64,000 nt of DNA from NCBI RefSeq assembly GCF_012952295.1, contig NZ_JABBCH010000005.1, forward strand, positions 213,300-277,299. The letters run 5' to 3'. Each line of letters opens with the position of its first letter. Within the stretch, counting starts at the first letter, position 1. A program made the position numbers and the translations under genes. Origin of the DNA: Crystallibacter degradans (GTDB lineage Bacteria > Actinomycetota > Actinomycetes > Actinomycetales > Micrococcaceae). The notes below the pieces were generated by a model that did not search any database, was not told the DNA's origin, and saw nothing but the letters and a program-made list of their open reading frames with translations. Below are positions 56,886-64,000 of the stretch, one piece after another.

Positions 56886-57629
56886 TCAGCTCCATTTAAA
56901 CCAGCGGATAGCGGCAAGGCCGGCGAGCACCGTCCAGGCCAGCAGGACGATCGATGCCGTGAGGTTGAACTCGGCGTCCATCAGGGCGCTGCGCAGCGCA
57001 TCTCCCAAGGCACTCGAGGGCAGCAGTTGGGCCGCTGGCTCGTAAACATCGGGCCAGCTTGCCGCGGGAAACAGGAGTCCGCCGGCAGCGGCCAGCAGGA
57101 CCCAAAGCAGGTTTGTGATCGCCAACGTTGCCTCCGGCCGTGCGGTGCCGGCGATCAGGAGTCCCAGCGACGTGAAAGCTCCGGCACCCAGGATCAGCTG
57201 CACGGCCGCGGGCAGGATCCCGCCCGGTTCCGGGCTCCAGCCAAGCAGCAGGGCGGCCACGCCGATGACGACCACCTGGATGGCGAGCACCGACAGGACC
57301 GCGATGACCTTGCCCAGGATCAGCCCGCTTTGCCCCAGCGGAGTGGTGGAGAGAAACCGCAGCACCCCGTACCGCCGGTCGAAACCGGTGGCGATGCCTT
57401 GGCCTGTCAGCCCGGTCGATACCGCGCACAGGGCCAGCACACCCGGAGCGGCCATGTCGATCCGGCTATCGGTGAACTCGTCCAGCAACGGCGTGATCGT
57501 CAGGCCGACCAGGGCCATGAGCGGCAGGATGACGGCGATCAGCAACTGTTCGCCGTTGCGCAGCATGGTCATGGTTTCGTAACGGCCCTGCAGAAGGACC
57601 CGGCGGGCAAGGGAGGCAGGAGCTTTCAC
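56886..57629 (-). CDS. ABC-2 type transporter permease
   Basis: The 247-residue protein has six membrane segments and lacks a signal peptide. The pattern is that of ABC-2/DrrB-like permeases, with an N-terminal amphipathic stretch (LARRVLLQGRYETMTMLRNGEQLL). It overlaps the ATPase gene by 4 nt. The substrate is unknown. Position in an operon with ctaA suggests a link to heme or respiratory enzyme biogenesis (inference); the same neighbours occur in mycobacteria. Confidence 0.87.
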   Translation of the reverse strand: MKAPASLARRVLLQGRYETMTMLRNGEQLLIAVILPLMALVGLTITPLLDEFTDSRIDMAAPGVLALCAVSTGLTGQGIATGFDRRYGVLRFLSTTPLGQSGLILGKVIAVLSVLAIQVVVIGVAALLLGWSPEPGGILPAAVQLILGAGAFTSLGLLIAGTARPEATLAITNLLWVLLAAAGGLLFPAASWPDVYEPAAQLLPSSALGDALRSALMDAEFNLTASIVLLAWTVLAGLAAIRWFKWS

Positions 57630-58576
57630 CGCAGCCCCTTCCCGGAGATGTCCAGAAACACGTCCTCAAGTGAGCGCGGCGCCATGTGGATGGCAGTAGG
57701 CATGATGTCCTGTTCTTCCCAGAACTTTGCCAGTGCGGCAAGATCGGCCGGGATCAGATTGCCCGCTACGGTGTACCGGCCGGGCACGGTCTCGTGGACG
57801 GACAGGCCCGCCAGGCCGGCGAGATCCAGTCCGGGGCGGGAGTCGAAGGTCAACAGCCGCTCGACGCCGCTGCTTTCGTCAGTGGCCTTCGTCAGTTCGG
57901 CGACGGTGCCGTGCGCAACTGTTTTGCCGGCGTCGATAATAAAAACGTAGTCCGCCAGCCGCTGGGCATCGTCCATCAGGTGGGTAGTGAGGATAATGCC
58001 CAGGCCCTCTGTCCGCAGTTCCTGGATGAGGTCGAAGACAACCGCGCGGGACTGCGGATCGAGTCCGGCGCTGGGCTCGTCGAGGAAGAGAACCTCGGGG
58101 TCTCCGACCAGTGCCGCGGCGAGGGCAACGCGCTGTTTCTGGCCACCGGAAAGCCGCCGCACGGGAGTGTTCCCGAAGTTGTCGATCCCCAGGCGCTTGA
58201 TCAGCGCATCCACGTCGCGGGGGCTGCGGTACATGCCGGCGACGTGCCTGAGCAACGGGATGGGCCGGATGGCCTGGGGCAAGCCGCCTTCCTGGAGCAT
58301 GACCCCCACGCGGCTGCGGAGCCCTGCGCCGGCTTCGTACGGGTCCTGGCCGAGCAGGCGCACGGTTCCGCCGTTGGGCCGGGTCAGGCCCTGGGCGCAT
58401 TCAAGGGTGGTGGTCTTGCCGGCCCCGTTGGCGCCGAGCAGGGCGGTTACCTGGCCGGGAAAGGCGCGCAGGTGCACGCCGTCGATAACCCTGACCATCT
58501 TGCCGTCCAGAGCTGCTACCGGCCCAAGATCTTTAACGAGCCCCTGGATATCGAGGCACGGTTCGGTGTTAGGCAC
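57626..58576 (-). CDS. ABC transporter ATP-binding protein
   Basis: The 316-residue protein has LLGANGAGKTTTLE (Walker A near residue 50), RRLSGGQKQRVALAAAL (signature near 140), EVLFLDEPSAGLDPQ (Walker B), and LTTHLMDDAQRLADYV with the switch His. A C-terminal extension of about 90 residues follows, typical of DrrA-like exporters. It pairs with the overlapping permease. TAGAAT (58583-58588, complement) is 6 nt from the GTG, so the operon message is probably leaderless. Confidence 0.93.
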   Translation of the reverse strand: MPNTEPCLDIQGLVKDLGPVAALDGKMVRVIDGVHLRAFPGQVTALLGANGAGKTTTLECAQGLTRPNGGTVRLLGQDPYEAGAGLRSRVGVMLQEGGLPQAIRPIPLLRHVAGMYRSPRDVDALIKRLGIDNFGNTPVRRLSGGQKQRVALAAALVGDPEVLFLDEPSAGLDPQSRAVVFDLIQELRTEGLGIILTTHLMDDAQRLADYVFIIDAGKTVAHGTVAELTKATDESSGVERLLTFDSRPGLDLAGLAGLSVHETVPGRYTVAGNLIPADLAALAKFWEEQDIMPTAIHMAPRSLEDVFLDISGKGLR

Positions 58577-58649
58577 CAGATCATTCTACGTGATGTAGAG
58601 GTGGCCGCTGGGCGGCACTGCCAACCAATCCGAACAGCGGCCGGGAGGC

Positions 58650-58663
58650 TAAGGCCAGCCTTA
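58650..58663. promoter_or_regulatory. perfect palindrome in the sufR/ABC divergent promoter region
   Basis: TAAGGC-CA-GCCTTA is a perfect 14-bp inverted repeat in the 132-nt gap between the divergent ABC operon and sufR. It is a candidate operator for SufR itself or for a DtxR/IdeR-type iron regulator, whose boxes also contain TTAGG/CCTAA-like halves. A looser dyad, GGAACATA/TGTATTCC, lies closer to sufR (58673-58707). Confidence 0.45.
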
Positions 58664-58708
58664 CTGGAGGGCGGGAACATATTAAGTCATGATTGTGTTG
58701 TGTATTCC

Positions 58709-59479
58709 ATGAACAACTCTGCTGTTCCGCGCGCCCAGGCCGCGGACTCCGAGGAGCGTACCCGGGACCGGGTGCTGAGCGCAGTCCTGGAACACGGTCC
58801 CGTCAGTGCCGCTGAGCTCGGCGATCGCCTCGGCTTCACGCCGGCTGCGGTCCGCCGCCACCTCGATGCCCTGTCCCGTGGCGGCCTCATCGAGGTCAAG
58901 ATGGTGGCCAATTCCGCCACCGGCGCCGGCCGTCCTGCCCGCAAGTACGTCCTCAGCCGACAGGGCCAGTCGAAGCTGGGCAATGACTATCTTGACATAG
59001 CACGCGGAGCGCTCAGTACGCTGGGCAGCATCGCCGGCCCAGACGCCGTAGCGGAGTTTGCGCGCCAGCGTTACGAAGACATGGAACGGCGGTACCGTCC
59101 CGTTGTCGAAGCCGCCGGGGAGTCCGTAGAGGCGCGGGCCAAAGCACTGGCCAAGGCTCTGAACGAGGACGGCTTTGTCGGTTCCACCACGGTGGTGGGC
59201 GCCAAGGCCGCACACAGCACCATGCTGGCAGTCCAGCTGTGCCAGGGGCACTGCCCCGTACAGCAACTGGCTGCCGATTTCCCTGTCTTTTGCGACAGTG
59301 AAACCGAAGTTTTCTCCCGCCTGCTGGGGGTAGACGTCAGGCGTCTGTCCACGCTGGCCAGCGGGGGACATGTTTGTACGACCCATATACCAGTGGGCCG
59401 AACAAAGTCTGCGGTCCGGGAGTCCGGACCGACAGCAGGCACCAGAAGAGTATCCATCAATCTGCAAGAGAGGCCGTGA
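58709..59479 (+). CDS. sufR: Fe-S cluster-sensing repressor SufR
   Basis: The 256-residue protein has an N-terminal winged helix ([31 protein letters not shown], residues 33-63). The C-terminal part holds four cysteines, C178 and C182 in CQGHC, C195 in FCDSE, and C223 in HVCTTH, a spacing equal to the cluster ligands of mycobacterial SufR. Holo-SufR represses the suf operon and is relieved when clusters are lost. ATG 58709 is taken as start; the frame runs open far upstream, antisense to the ABC ATPase, without family match. The stop overlaps the sufB ATG (TGATG). Confidence 0.93.
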   Translation: MNNSAVPRAQAADSEERTRDRVLSAVLEHGPVSAAELGDRLGFTPAAVRRHLDALSRGGLIEVKMVANSATGAGRPARKYVLSRQGQSKLGNDYLDIARGALSTLGSIAGPDAVAEFARQRYEDMERRYRPVVEAAGESVEARAKALAKALNEDGFVGSTTVVGAKAAHSTMLAVQLCQGHCPVQQLAADFPVFCDSETEVFSRLLGVDVRRLSTLASGGHVCTTHIPVGRTKSAVRESGPTAGTRRVSINLQERP

Positions 59480-60963
59480 TGACGGACCAAGTGGATCAGC
59501 GAGTCCAGGATGCCGTCGGTAGCACCGACGTGCCGGACACCACCATTTCCGAAATTCTTGAGAAGAACCCCGAGCTGCACGGCATCGGCAACTATGAATA
59601 TGGCTGGGCAGATAAGAACGACGCCGGCGCCAACGCACGCCGCGGACTGAATGAAGAAGTTGTCCGCGACATTTCGGCCAAGAAGAGCGAGCCGCAGTGG
59701 ATGCTCGATCTGCGGCTGAAGGGCCTGAAGTACTTCGACCGCAAGCCCATGCCGACCTGGGGTGCGGACCTCTCCGGCATCGACTTCGACAACATCAAGT
59801 ACTTTGTCCGGTCCACCGAAAAGCAGGCCCAGACCTGGGAAGACCTTCCCGAGGACATCCGCAACACGTACGAAAAACTCGGCATTCCCGAGGCCGAGCG
59901 TGAGCGCCTTGTCTCCGGCGTCGCCGCCCAGTACGAGTCCGAGGTTGTCTACCACCAGCTCCGAGAGGACCTCGAAGCCCAGGGCGTCATCTTCCTGGAC
60001 ACGGACACCGCCCTGAAGGAACACCCGGAGATTTTCGAAGAGTACTTCGGCTCCGTCATCCCGGTCGGCGACAACAAGTTCGCGTCGCTGAACACCGCCG
60101 TTTGGTCCGGCGGATCCTTCGTCTACGTCCCCAAAGGCGTCCACGTTGAAATCCCGCTGCAGGCTTACTTCCGTATCAACACGGAAAACATGGGTCAGTT
60201 TGAACGCACGCTGATCATTGCCGACGAGGACTCCTACGTCCACTACATCGAAGGCTGCACCGCCCCGATCTACACGTCGGACTCGCTGCACTCCGCCGTC
60301 GTCGAAATCATCGTGAAGAAGGGCGCACGCGTCCGCTACACGACCATCCAGAACTGGTCCAACAACGTGTACAACCTGGTCACCAAGCGTGCCATTGCAC
60401 ATGAGGGCGCCACAATGGAATGGATCGACGGCAACATCGGCTCCAAGGTCACCATGAAGTACCCGGCCGTGTACATGGTCGGCGAACATGCCAAGGGCGA
60501 GACGCTGTCCATCGCCTTCGCCGGTGAGGGCCAGCACCAGGACACCGGTTCCAAAATGGTCCACCTCGCGCCGAACACCTCCAGCGCGATCGTGGCCAAG
60601 TCCGTGGCCCGCGGCGGCGGCCGTTCGGCTTACCGCGGCCTGGTCCAGGTGCGCGAAGGTGCCAAGAACTCGAAGAACAGTGTCGTCTGCGATGCGCTGC
60701 TGGTGGACACCATCTCACGCTCGGACACCTACCCGTACATCGACGTCCGCGAGGACGACGTGACCATGGGCCATGAGGCTACCGTTTCCCGCGTCAGCGA
60801 AGAGCAGCTGTTCTACCTGATGTCGCGAGGCCTGGCCGAAGACGAAGCCATGGCGATGATCGTGCGCGGCTTTATCGAGCCGATCGCCCGCGAACTGCCG
60901 ATGGAATACGCGCTTGAGCTGAACCGCTTGATCGAACTGCAAATGGAAGGATCCGTAGGTTAA
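59479..60963 (+). CDS. sufB: Fe-S cluster scaffold protein SufB
   Basis: The 494-residue protein has [27 protein letters not shown], the beta-helix core, [10 protein letters not shown] with the conserved cluster-ligand Cys, [27 protein letters not shown] C-terminal text (here MGHEAT), and [11 protein letters not shown]. SufB with SufD and SufC forms the SufBC2D complex on which nascent clusters are built. The length is usual. It is translationally coupled to sufR and to sufD. Confidence 0.97.
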   Translation: MTDQVDQRVQDAVGSTDVPDTTISEILEKNPELHGIGNYEYGWADKNDAGANARRGLNEEVVRDISAKKSEPQWMLDLRLKGLKYFDRKPMPTWGADLSGIDFDNIKYFVRSTEKQAQTWEDLPEDIRNTYEKLGIPEAERERLVSGVAAQYESEVVYHQLREDLEAQGVIFLDTDTALKEHPEIFEEYFGSVIPVGDNKFASLNTAVWSGGSFVYVPKGVHVEIPLQAYFRINTENMGQFERTLIIADEDSYVHYIEGCTAPIYTSDSLHSAVVEIIVKKGARVRYTTIQNWSNNVYNLVTKRAIAHEGATMEWIDGNIGSKVTMKYPAVYMVGEHAKGETLSIAFAGEGQHQDTGSKMVHLAPNTSSAIVAKSVARGGGRSAYRGLVQVREGAKNSKNSVVCDALLVDTISRSDTYPYIDVREDDVTMGHEATVSRVSEEQLFYLMSRGLAEDEAMAMIVRGFIEPIARELPMEYALELNRLIELQMEGSVG

Positions 60964-62246
60964 TGACTGAGATCACTGAAAAAGCAAGGATCGGTGCTCC
61001 GGCCATTGACGGCTTCACCGAAGAGGGCGAAAACCTCTCGCCGGCGAACCCGGACAACTCCCCGCTGGCAGGCGCCAGCGCCAAGAGCCACAGCCACGGC
61101 GGCGGCGTAGGCGTTCCGGACAGCTCACGCGCCGGCCGGCTGACTTCGTACAAGGTCGAGGATTTCCCTGTCCTGACCGGACGCGAAGAAGACTGGCGCT
61201 TCACCCCGCTCAAGCGGCTGCGCGGACTACACACCCAGGCGCTGACCGGCGCTGCGCCTTCTGTTGCCGTCACCGGTCCCGAAGGCGCCGAGCGCCCGGC
61301 CGGCATCACGGTGGAAACCGTAGGCCGCGACGACTCCCGCATCGGCAGTGCAGGCATCCCGGAGGACCGCGTATCCGCGGCCGCCTGGGAAGCCTTCAGC
61401 GAAGCCACCGTGGTAACCATCCCTGCCGAGTCCAGCATCGAGCCCGCTGTGGGCATCTCGGTGACCGGCAGCAGCAAGGACCCGTCCGCGCAGCACATCG
61501 TGATCGTCGCGGAGAAGTTCTCCAAGGCTGTTGTCGTGCTGGACCACAAGGGCAGTGCCACCGTCTCCCAGAATGTCGAAATCGACGTGCAGGACGGCGC
61601 GGACCTGACCGTGGTTTCCGTCCAGGAATGGGACGACGACGCCGTCCATGCCTCCTCCCAGCAGGCCAAGGTGGGCCGTGACGCGAAGTTCAAGCACGTC
61701 GTGGTCAGCCTCGGCGGCGACCTGGTCCGCGTGACGCCGTCCGCACGGCTGAAGCAGACCGGTTCCGAGGTCGAGATGTTCGGCCTGTACTTCGCCGACG
61801 CCGGCCAGCACCTGGAGCAGCGCCTGTTCGTCGACCACGCAGTGCCGAACTGCAAATCGCGCGTGCTGTACAAGGGTGCCCTGCAGGGCGAGAACGCGCA
61901 CACCGTGTGGGTTGGCGACGTTCTGATCCGCAAGGAAGCCGAAGGAACCGATAGCTACGAGGCCAACCGAAACCTGATCCTCAGCGACGGCGCCCGGGCG
62001 GACTCGGTACCGAACCTCGAGATCGAGACGGGCCTGATCGAGGGCGCCGGCCATGCCAGCACCACCGGCCGTTTCGACGACGAGCACCTGTTCTACCTGA
62101 TGGCCCGTGGCATCGACGAAAAGACCGCGCGCCGCTTGGTGGTACGTGGCTTCCTGAACGAGATCATCCAGCAGATCAAGGTTCCGGCACTCGAAGAGCG
62201 CCTCACCGAGGCTGTTGAGCGGGAACTGGCGGCAGGGAACTTCTGA
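60963..62246 (+). CDS. sufD: Fe-S cluster assembly protein SufD
   Basis: The 427-residue protein has an N-terminal helical domain, a beta-helix, and the C-terminal FYLMARGIDEKTARRLVVRGFLNEII motif shared with SufB. The cluster-binding Cys of SufB has no clear counterpart, as expected for SufD. Around residues 35-50 there is a His/Ser/Gly-rich stretch (KSHSHGGGVG) before the conserved part. The start overlaps the sufB stop (TAATG) and its stop overlaps the ferredoxin start (TGATG). Confidence 0.95.
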   Translation: MTEITEKARIGAPAIDGFTEEGENLSPANPDNSPLAGASAKSHSHGGGVGVPDSSRAGRLTSYKVEDFPVLTGREEDWRFTPLKRLRGLHTQALTGAAPSVAVTGPEGAERPAGITVETVGRDDSRIGSAGIPEDRVSAAAWEAFSEATVVTIPAESSIEPAVGISVTGSSKDPSAQHIVIVAEKFSKAVVVLDHKGSATVSQNVEIDVQDGADLTVVSVQEWDDDAVHASSQQAKVGRDAKFKHVVVSLGGDLVRVTPSARLKQTGSEVEMFGLYFADAGQHLEQRLFVDHAVPNCKSRVLYKGALQGENAHTVWVGDVLIRKEAEGTDSYEANRNLILSDGARADSVPNLEIETGLIEGAGHASTTGRFDDEHLFYLMARGIDEKTARRLVVRGFLNEIIQQIKVPALEERLTEAVERELAAGNF

Positions 62247-62605
62247 TGTCCGAAGCTCCACGCGGCAAGCTGGTGTGCAGGGCCTCCGACATTCAGGTCA
62301 AGGCGGCCCTGCGCATCCTGGTCGACGACTATCCTGTCGCCATCGTCCGGGACTCCGAGGGCGGCCTCCATGCGCTGGGGGACACGTGCTCGCACGAGGA
62401 CTACTCCCTGTCGGAGGGCGATGTCGAAGACGGCGCCATCGAATGCTGGGGCCACGGCTCACAGTTCGACCTGCGCAGCGGCGAACCGCTGAGCCTGCCG
62501 GCCTTCGAGCCGGTGCCGGTCTTCGCGCTGGAGCTGGATGGCGACGATGTCTACGTCGACGTCACCACGGTCACTAACGGAGCTCCCGCTCCGGATTTGC
62601 ACTAA
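62246..62605 (+). CDS. Rieske-type ferredoxin in the suf operon
   Basis: The 119-residue protein is a Rieske fold: first ligand pair in TCSHEDYSL (Cys-x-His near residues 47-50) and second in ECWGHGSQF (Cys-x-x-His near 70). It resembles ferredoxin subunits of aromatic dioxygenases but no oxygenase is near. In actinobacteria a protein of this type is regularly encoded between sufD and sufC, so a role in delivering electrons during cluster assembly is likely (inference). Confidence 0.92.
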   Translation: MSEAPRGKLVCRASDIQVKAALRILVDDYPVAIVRDSEGGLHALGDTCSHEDYSLSEGDVEDGAIECWGHGSQFDLRSGEPLSLPAFEPVPVFALELDGDDVYVDVTTVTNGAPAPDLH

Positions 62606-62666
62606 AAAACTTTACGAACTTCACACAGCAGCCGGGCAGAACGGCTGCAGAGGAGAAAGCAGACAG

Positions 62667-63431
62667 ATGTCTACTCTGGAAATCAAGGACCTGCACGTCA
62701 GCATTGAGACTGAGCAGGGCGAAAAGGAAATCCTCAAGGGAGTGTCCCTGACGATCAAGACCGGCGAGATCCACGCCATCATGGGCCCCAACGGTTCGGG
62801 CAAGTCCACGCTGGCCTCCACCATCGCCGGCCACCCGCGCTACATCGTGGACTCCGGTTCCATCACTTTGGACGGCGAAAACGTGCTGGAGATGAGCGTG
62901 GACGAGCGCGCACGCGCCGGTCTCTTCCTGGCCATGCAGTACCCGGTCGAGGTGCCCGGCGTGACCATGACCAACTTCCTGCGCACGGCCAAGACTGCCT
63001 TGGACGGCGAAGCTCCGAAGCTGCGTACCTGGACCAAGGACGTCAAGGAAGCCATGAGCCAGTTGCGCATCGATGCGGACTTCGCCCAGCGTAACGTCAA
63101 CGAAGGCTTCTCCGGTGGCGAGAAGAAGCGCGTGGAGATCCTGCAGCTCGAACTCTTCAAGCCGAAGTTCGCCGTCATGGACGAGACCGACTCGGGCCTG
63201 GACGTCGACGCGCTGAAGGTTGTCTCCGAAGGCCACAACCGTGTGCACGAAACCGGAGAGATGGGCACCCTGCTCATCACCCACTACACGCGCATCCTGC
63301 GCTACATCAAGCCTGACTTCGTCCACGTGTTCGTTGACGGACGCATCGCCGAGGAAGGCGGCCCCGAGCTGGCCGACCGCCTGGAAGAAGAAGGCTACGA
63401 CCGTTTCCTGCCGACTGCAGCAAAGGCCTAA
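62667..63431 (+). CDS. sufC: Fe-S assembly ATPase SufC
   Basis: The 254-residue protein has Walker A GPNGSGKST near residue 37, the ABC signature GFSGGEKKR near 150, Walker B FAVMDETDSGLD and ITHYTRIL with the switch His. It powers conformational change of SufBC2D. ATG 62667 has AGGAG 11 nt upstream; a longer frame from 62538 overlaps the ferredoxin gene and has no family match. It is followed after 2 nt by sufT, not by sufS and sufU. Confidence 0.96.
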   Translation: MSTLEIKDLHVSIETEQGEKEILKGVSLTIKTGEIHAIMGPNGSGKSTLASTIAGHPRYIVDSGSITLDGENVLEMSVDERARAGLFLAMQYPVEVPGVTMTNFLRTAKTALDGEAPKLRTWTKDVKEAMSQLRIDADFAQRNVNEGFSGGEKKRVEILQLELFKPKFAVMDETDSGLDVDALKVVSEGHNRVHETGEMGTLLITHYTRILRYIKPDFVHVFVDGRIAEEGGPELADRLEEEGYDRFLPTAAKA

Positions 63432-63433
63432 TC

Positions 63434-63763
63434 ATGACCGAAGCCAACATTTCGCAGACGTCTCTCGAGGATGTTGAAGAGGCCCTGAAAGACGTCATTG
63501 ACCCGGAACTCGGCGTCAATATCGTGGATCTGGGCCTGCTCTACGGACTGAAGTACGCCGAGGACGGCGCCCTGCTGATCGATATGACACTGACCACGGC
63601 TGCCTGCCCGCTGACAGATGTCATCGAAGAGCAGACCGCCCAGGCGCTGGACGGTGTTGTCGATGAGTGGCGCTTGAACTGGGTATGGATGCCGCCGTGG
63701 GGTCCCGAAAAGATTACCGACGACGGCCGCGACCAGATGCGCGCGCTCGGCTTCAACATCTAA
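63434..63763 (+). CDS. sufT: SufT-like metal-sulfur cluster assembly factor (MIP18/DUF59)
   Basis: The 109-residue protein has EEALKDVIDPELGVNIVDLGLLYGL, the DPE-x-x-x-N-I-V-D-L-G signature, and TTAACPLTDVIEEQ with the conserved Cys of the family. MIP18/SufT proteins help pass clusters to apo-enzymes when Fe-S demand is high. It is the last gene of the suf operon in this window. Confidence 0.93.
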   Translation: MTEANISQTSLEDVEEALKDVIDPELGVNIVDLGLLYGLKYAEDGALLIDMTLTTAACPLTDVIEEQTAQALDGVVDEWRLNWVWMPPWGPEKITDDGRDQMRALGFNI

Positions 63764-63816
63764 CCAGCGTCATCGCTGATGGGCGGACTTCCCTGCAGGA
63801 GTGCGCCCCGACATGG

Positions 63817-63853
63817 CCGGGGACCGGAAACGGTACCCGGCCTTGGTCGTTTA
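63817..63853 (+). terminator. possible terminator after sufT
   Basis: A 9-bp stem with one mismatch (63817-63826 with 63831-63840) closes a GAAA tetraloop; only a weak T-rich stretch (GGTCGTTT) follows. The rest of 63764-63874 shows nothing else. Confidence 0.4.
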
Positions 63854-63874
63854 ATCCCCCCGTTGGCGAAGCTT

Positions 63875-64000
63875 GGCGGATTCTAGGGGTCGATGCAACA
63901 CCCGTGGTCAGCTGGCTATCAGTAAATCACGAAGTTGCTCTGCGGGAGTGTTCCAGCCGAGGGTTTTGCGTGGTCGGGCGTTGAGTTGCTGGGCGACGCG
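63875..64000 (-). mobile_element. right end of an IS30-family insertion sequence
   Basis: The end of a transposase gene is followed by an IS30-type terminal repeat (63875-63902; on the minus strand it reads GGTGTTGCATCGACC and ends near GAATCCGCC). The element continues beyond the window. The exact boundary and target duplication cannot be set because the other end is not seen. Confidence 0.75.
63908..64000 (-). CDS. IS30-family transposase, C-terminal fragment (cut by the window edge)
   Basis: The last 30 codons are visible on the minus strand, with a TGA stop at 63908-63910. They read RVAQQLNARPRKTLGWNTPA and then EQLRDLL. The LNxRPRKTLGWxTPxE motif is the C-terminal hallmark of IS30-family DDE transposases. 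Whether the rest of the gene is intact cannot be judged here. Confidence 0.88.
   Translation of the reverse strand, partial: RVAQQLNARPRKTLGWNTPAEQLRDLLIAS

Noticed and set aside
57686..58708. Upstream extension of the sufR frame by 341 codons
   Set aside because: The extension is antisense to the ABC ATPase and lacks any family match; SufR homologues start near the helix-turn-helix.

Overview
The window is a contiguous piece of chromosome from a high-GC Gram-positive bacterium, most likely a Micrococcaceae actinomycete of the Arthrobacter type. Lineage markers are RbpA, WhiA, OpcA, a second EF-G-like GTPase, a CoaE-GrpB fusion, a DUF3516 Ski2-like helicase, and two clusters conserved across actinobacteria: uvrC-rapZ-yvcK-whiA-gap-pgk-tpiA-secG-rbpA, and tkt-tal-pgi-zwf-opcA-pgl next to ctaB, ctaA and the suf genes. 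It is almost entirely core genome. I see no phage, CRISPR array, defence island, rRNA or tRNA. The only mobile DNA is the end of an IS30-family element at the right edge.

Layout. 1-8.3 kb: mixed single genes (DUF1992 fragment, alpha/beta hydrolase, EF-G2, YciO/Sua5, a stand-alone LigD-type polymerase domain, NTF2-like protein, Pit phosphate transporter plus a small membrane protein, RibD-like reductase, thioesterase). 8.3-18.1 kb: polA, an unknown membrane protein, an Eis-like acetyltransferase, rpsA with a strong promoter and a 21-bp terminator stem, an RsmC-like methyltransferase, a YigZ protein, and coaE-grpB. 18.1-31 kb: MHS transporter, uvrB, a TerC protein behind a yybP-ykoY manganese riboswitch, an MFS transporter, a helicase-GNAT-peptidase operon, a Tam-like methyltransferase, an MBL hydrolase, a GntR regulator. 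31-40.5 kb: uvrA behind a LexA-like box, HAD phosphatase, plsC, uvrC, rapZ, yvcK, whiA. 40.6-45.4 kb: sodA, then the lower-glycolysis cluster with secG and rbpA. 45.4-53.6 kb, minus strand: the pentose phosphate operon. 54-58.6 kb: ctaB, a DapA-family gene, and an ABC transporter-ctaA operon. 58.7-63.8 kb: sufR-sufB-sufD-Rieske ferredoxin-sufC-sufT, then the IS30 end.

How the genes work together. All three subunits of nucleotide excision repair (UvrA, B, C) plus Pol I lie within about 30 kb. Glycolysis and the oxidative and non-oxidative pentose phosphate branches meet head to head. Heme o/a synthesis (CtaB, CtaA) adjoins Fe-S cluster assembly under an Fe-S-sensing SufR.

No clearly new system is visible. 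The observations most worth checking are: a recurrent leaderless-promoter pattern (TANNNT about 6 nt before the start codon at more than a dozen genes); the lack of sufS and sufU in the suf operon next to an IS30 end; a perfect palindrome before sufR; a half-site cluster before the MHS transporter; a pgk-tpiA intercistronic hairpin; and an unknown membrane protein with paired acidic/His motifs.
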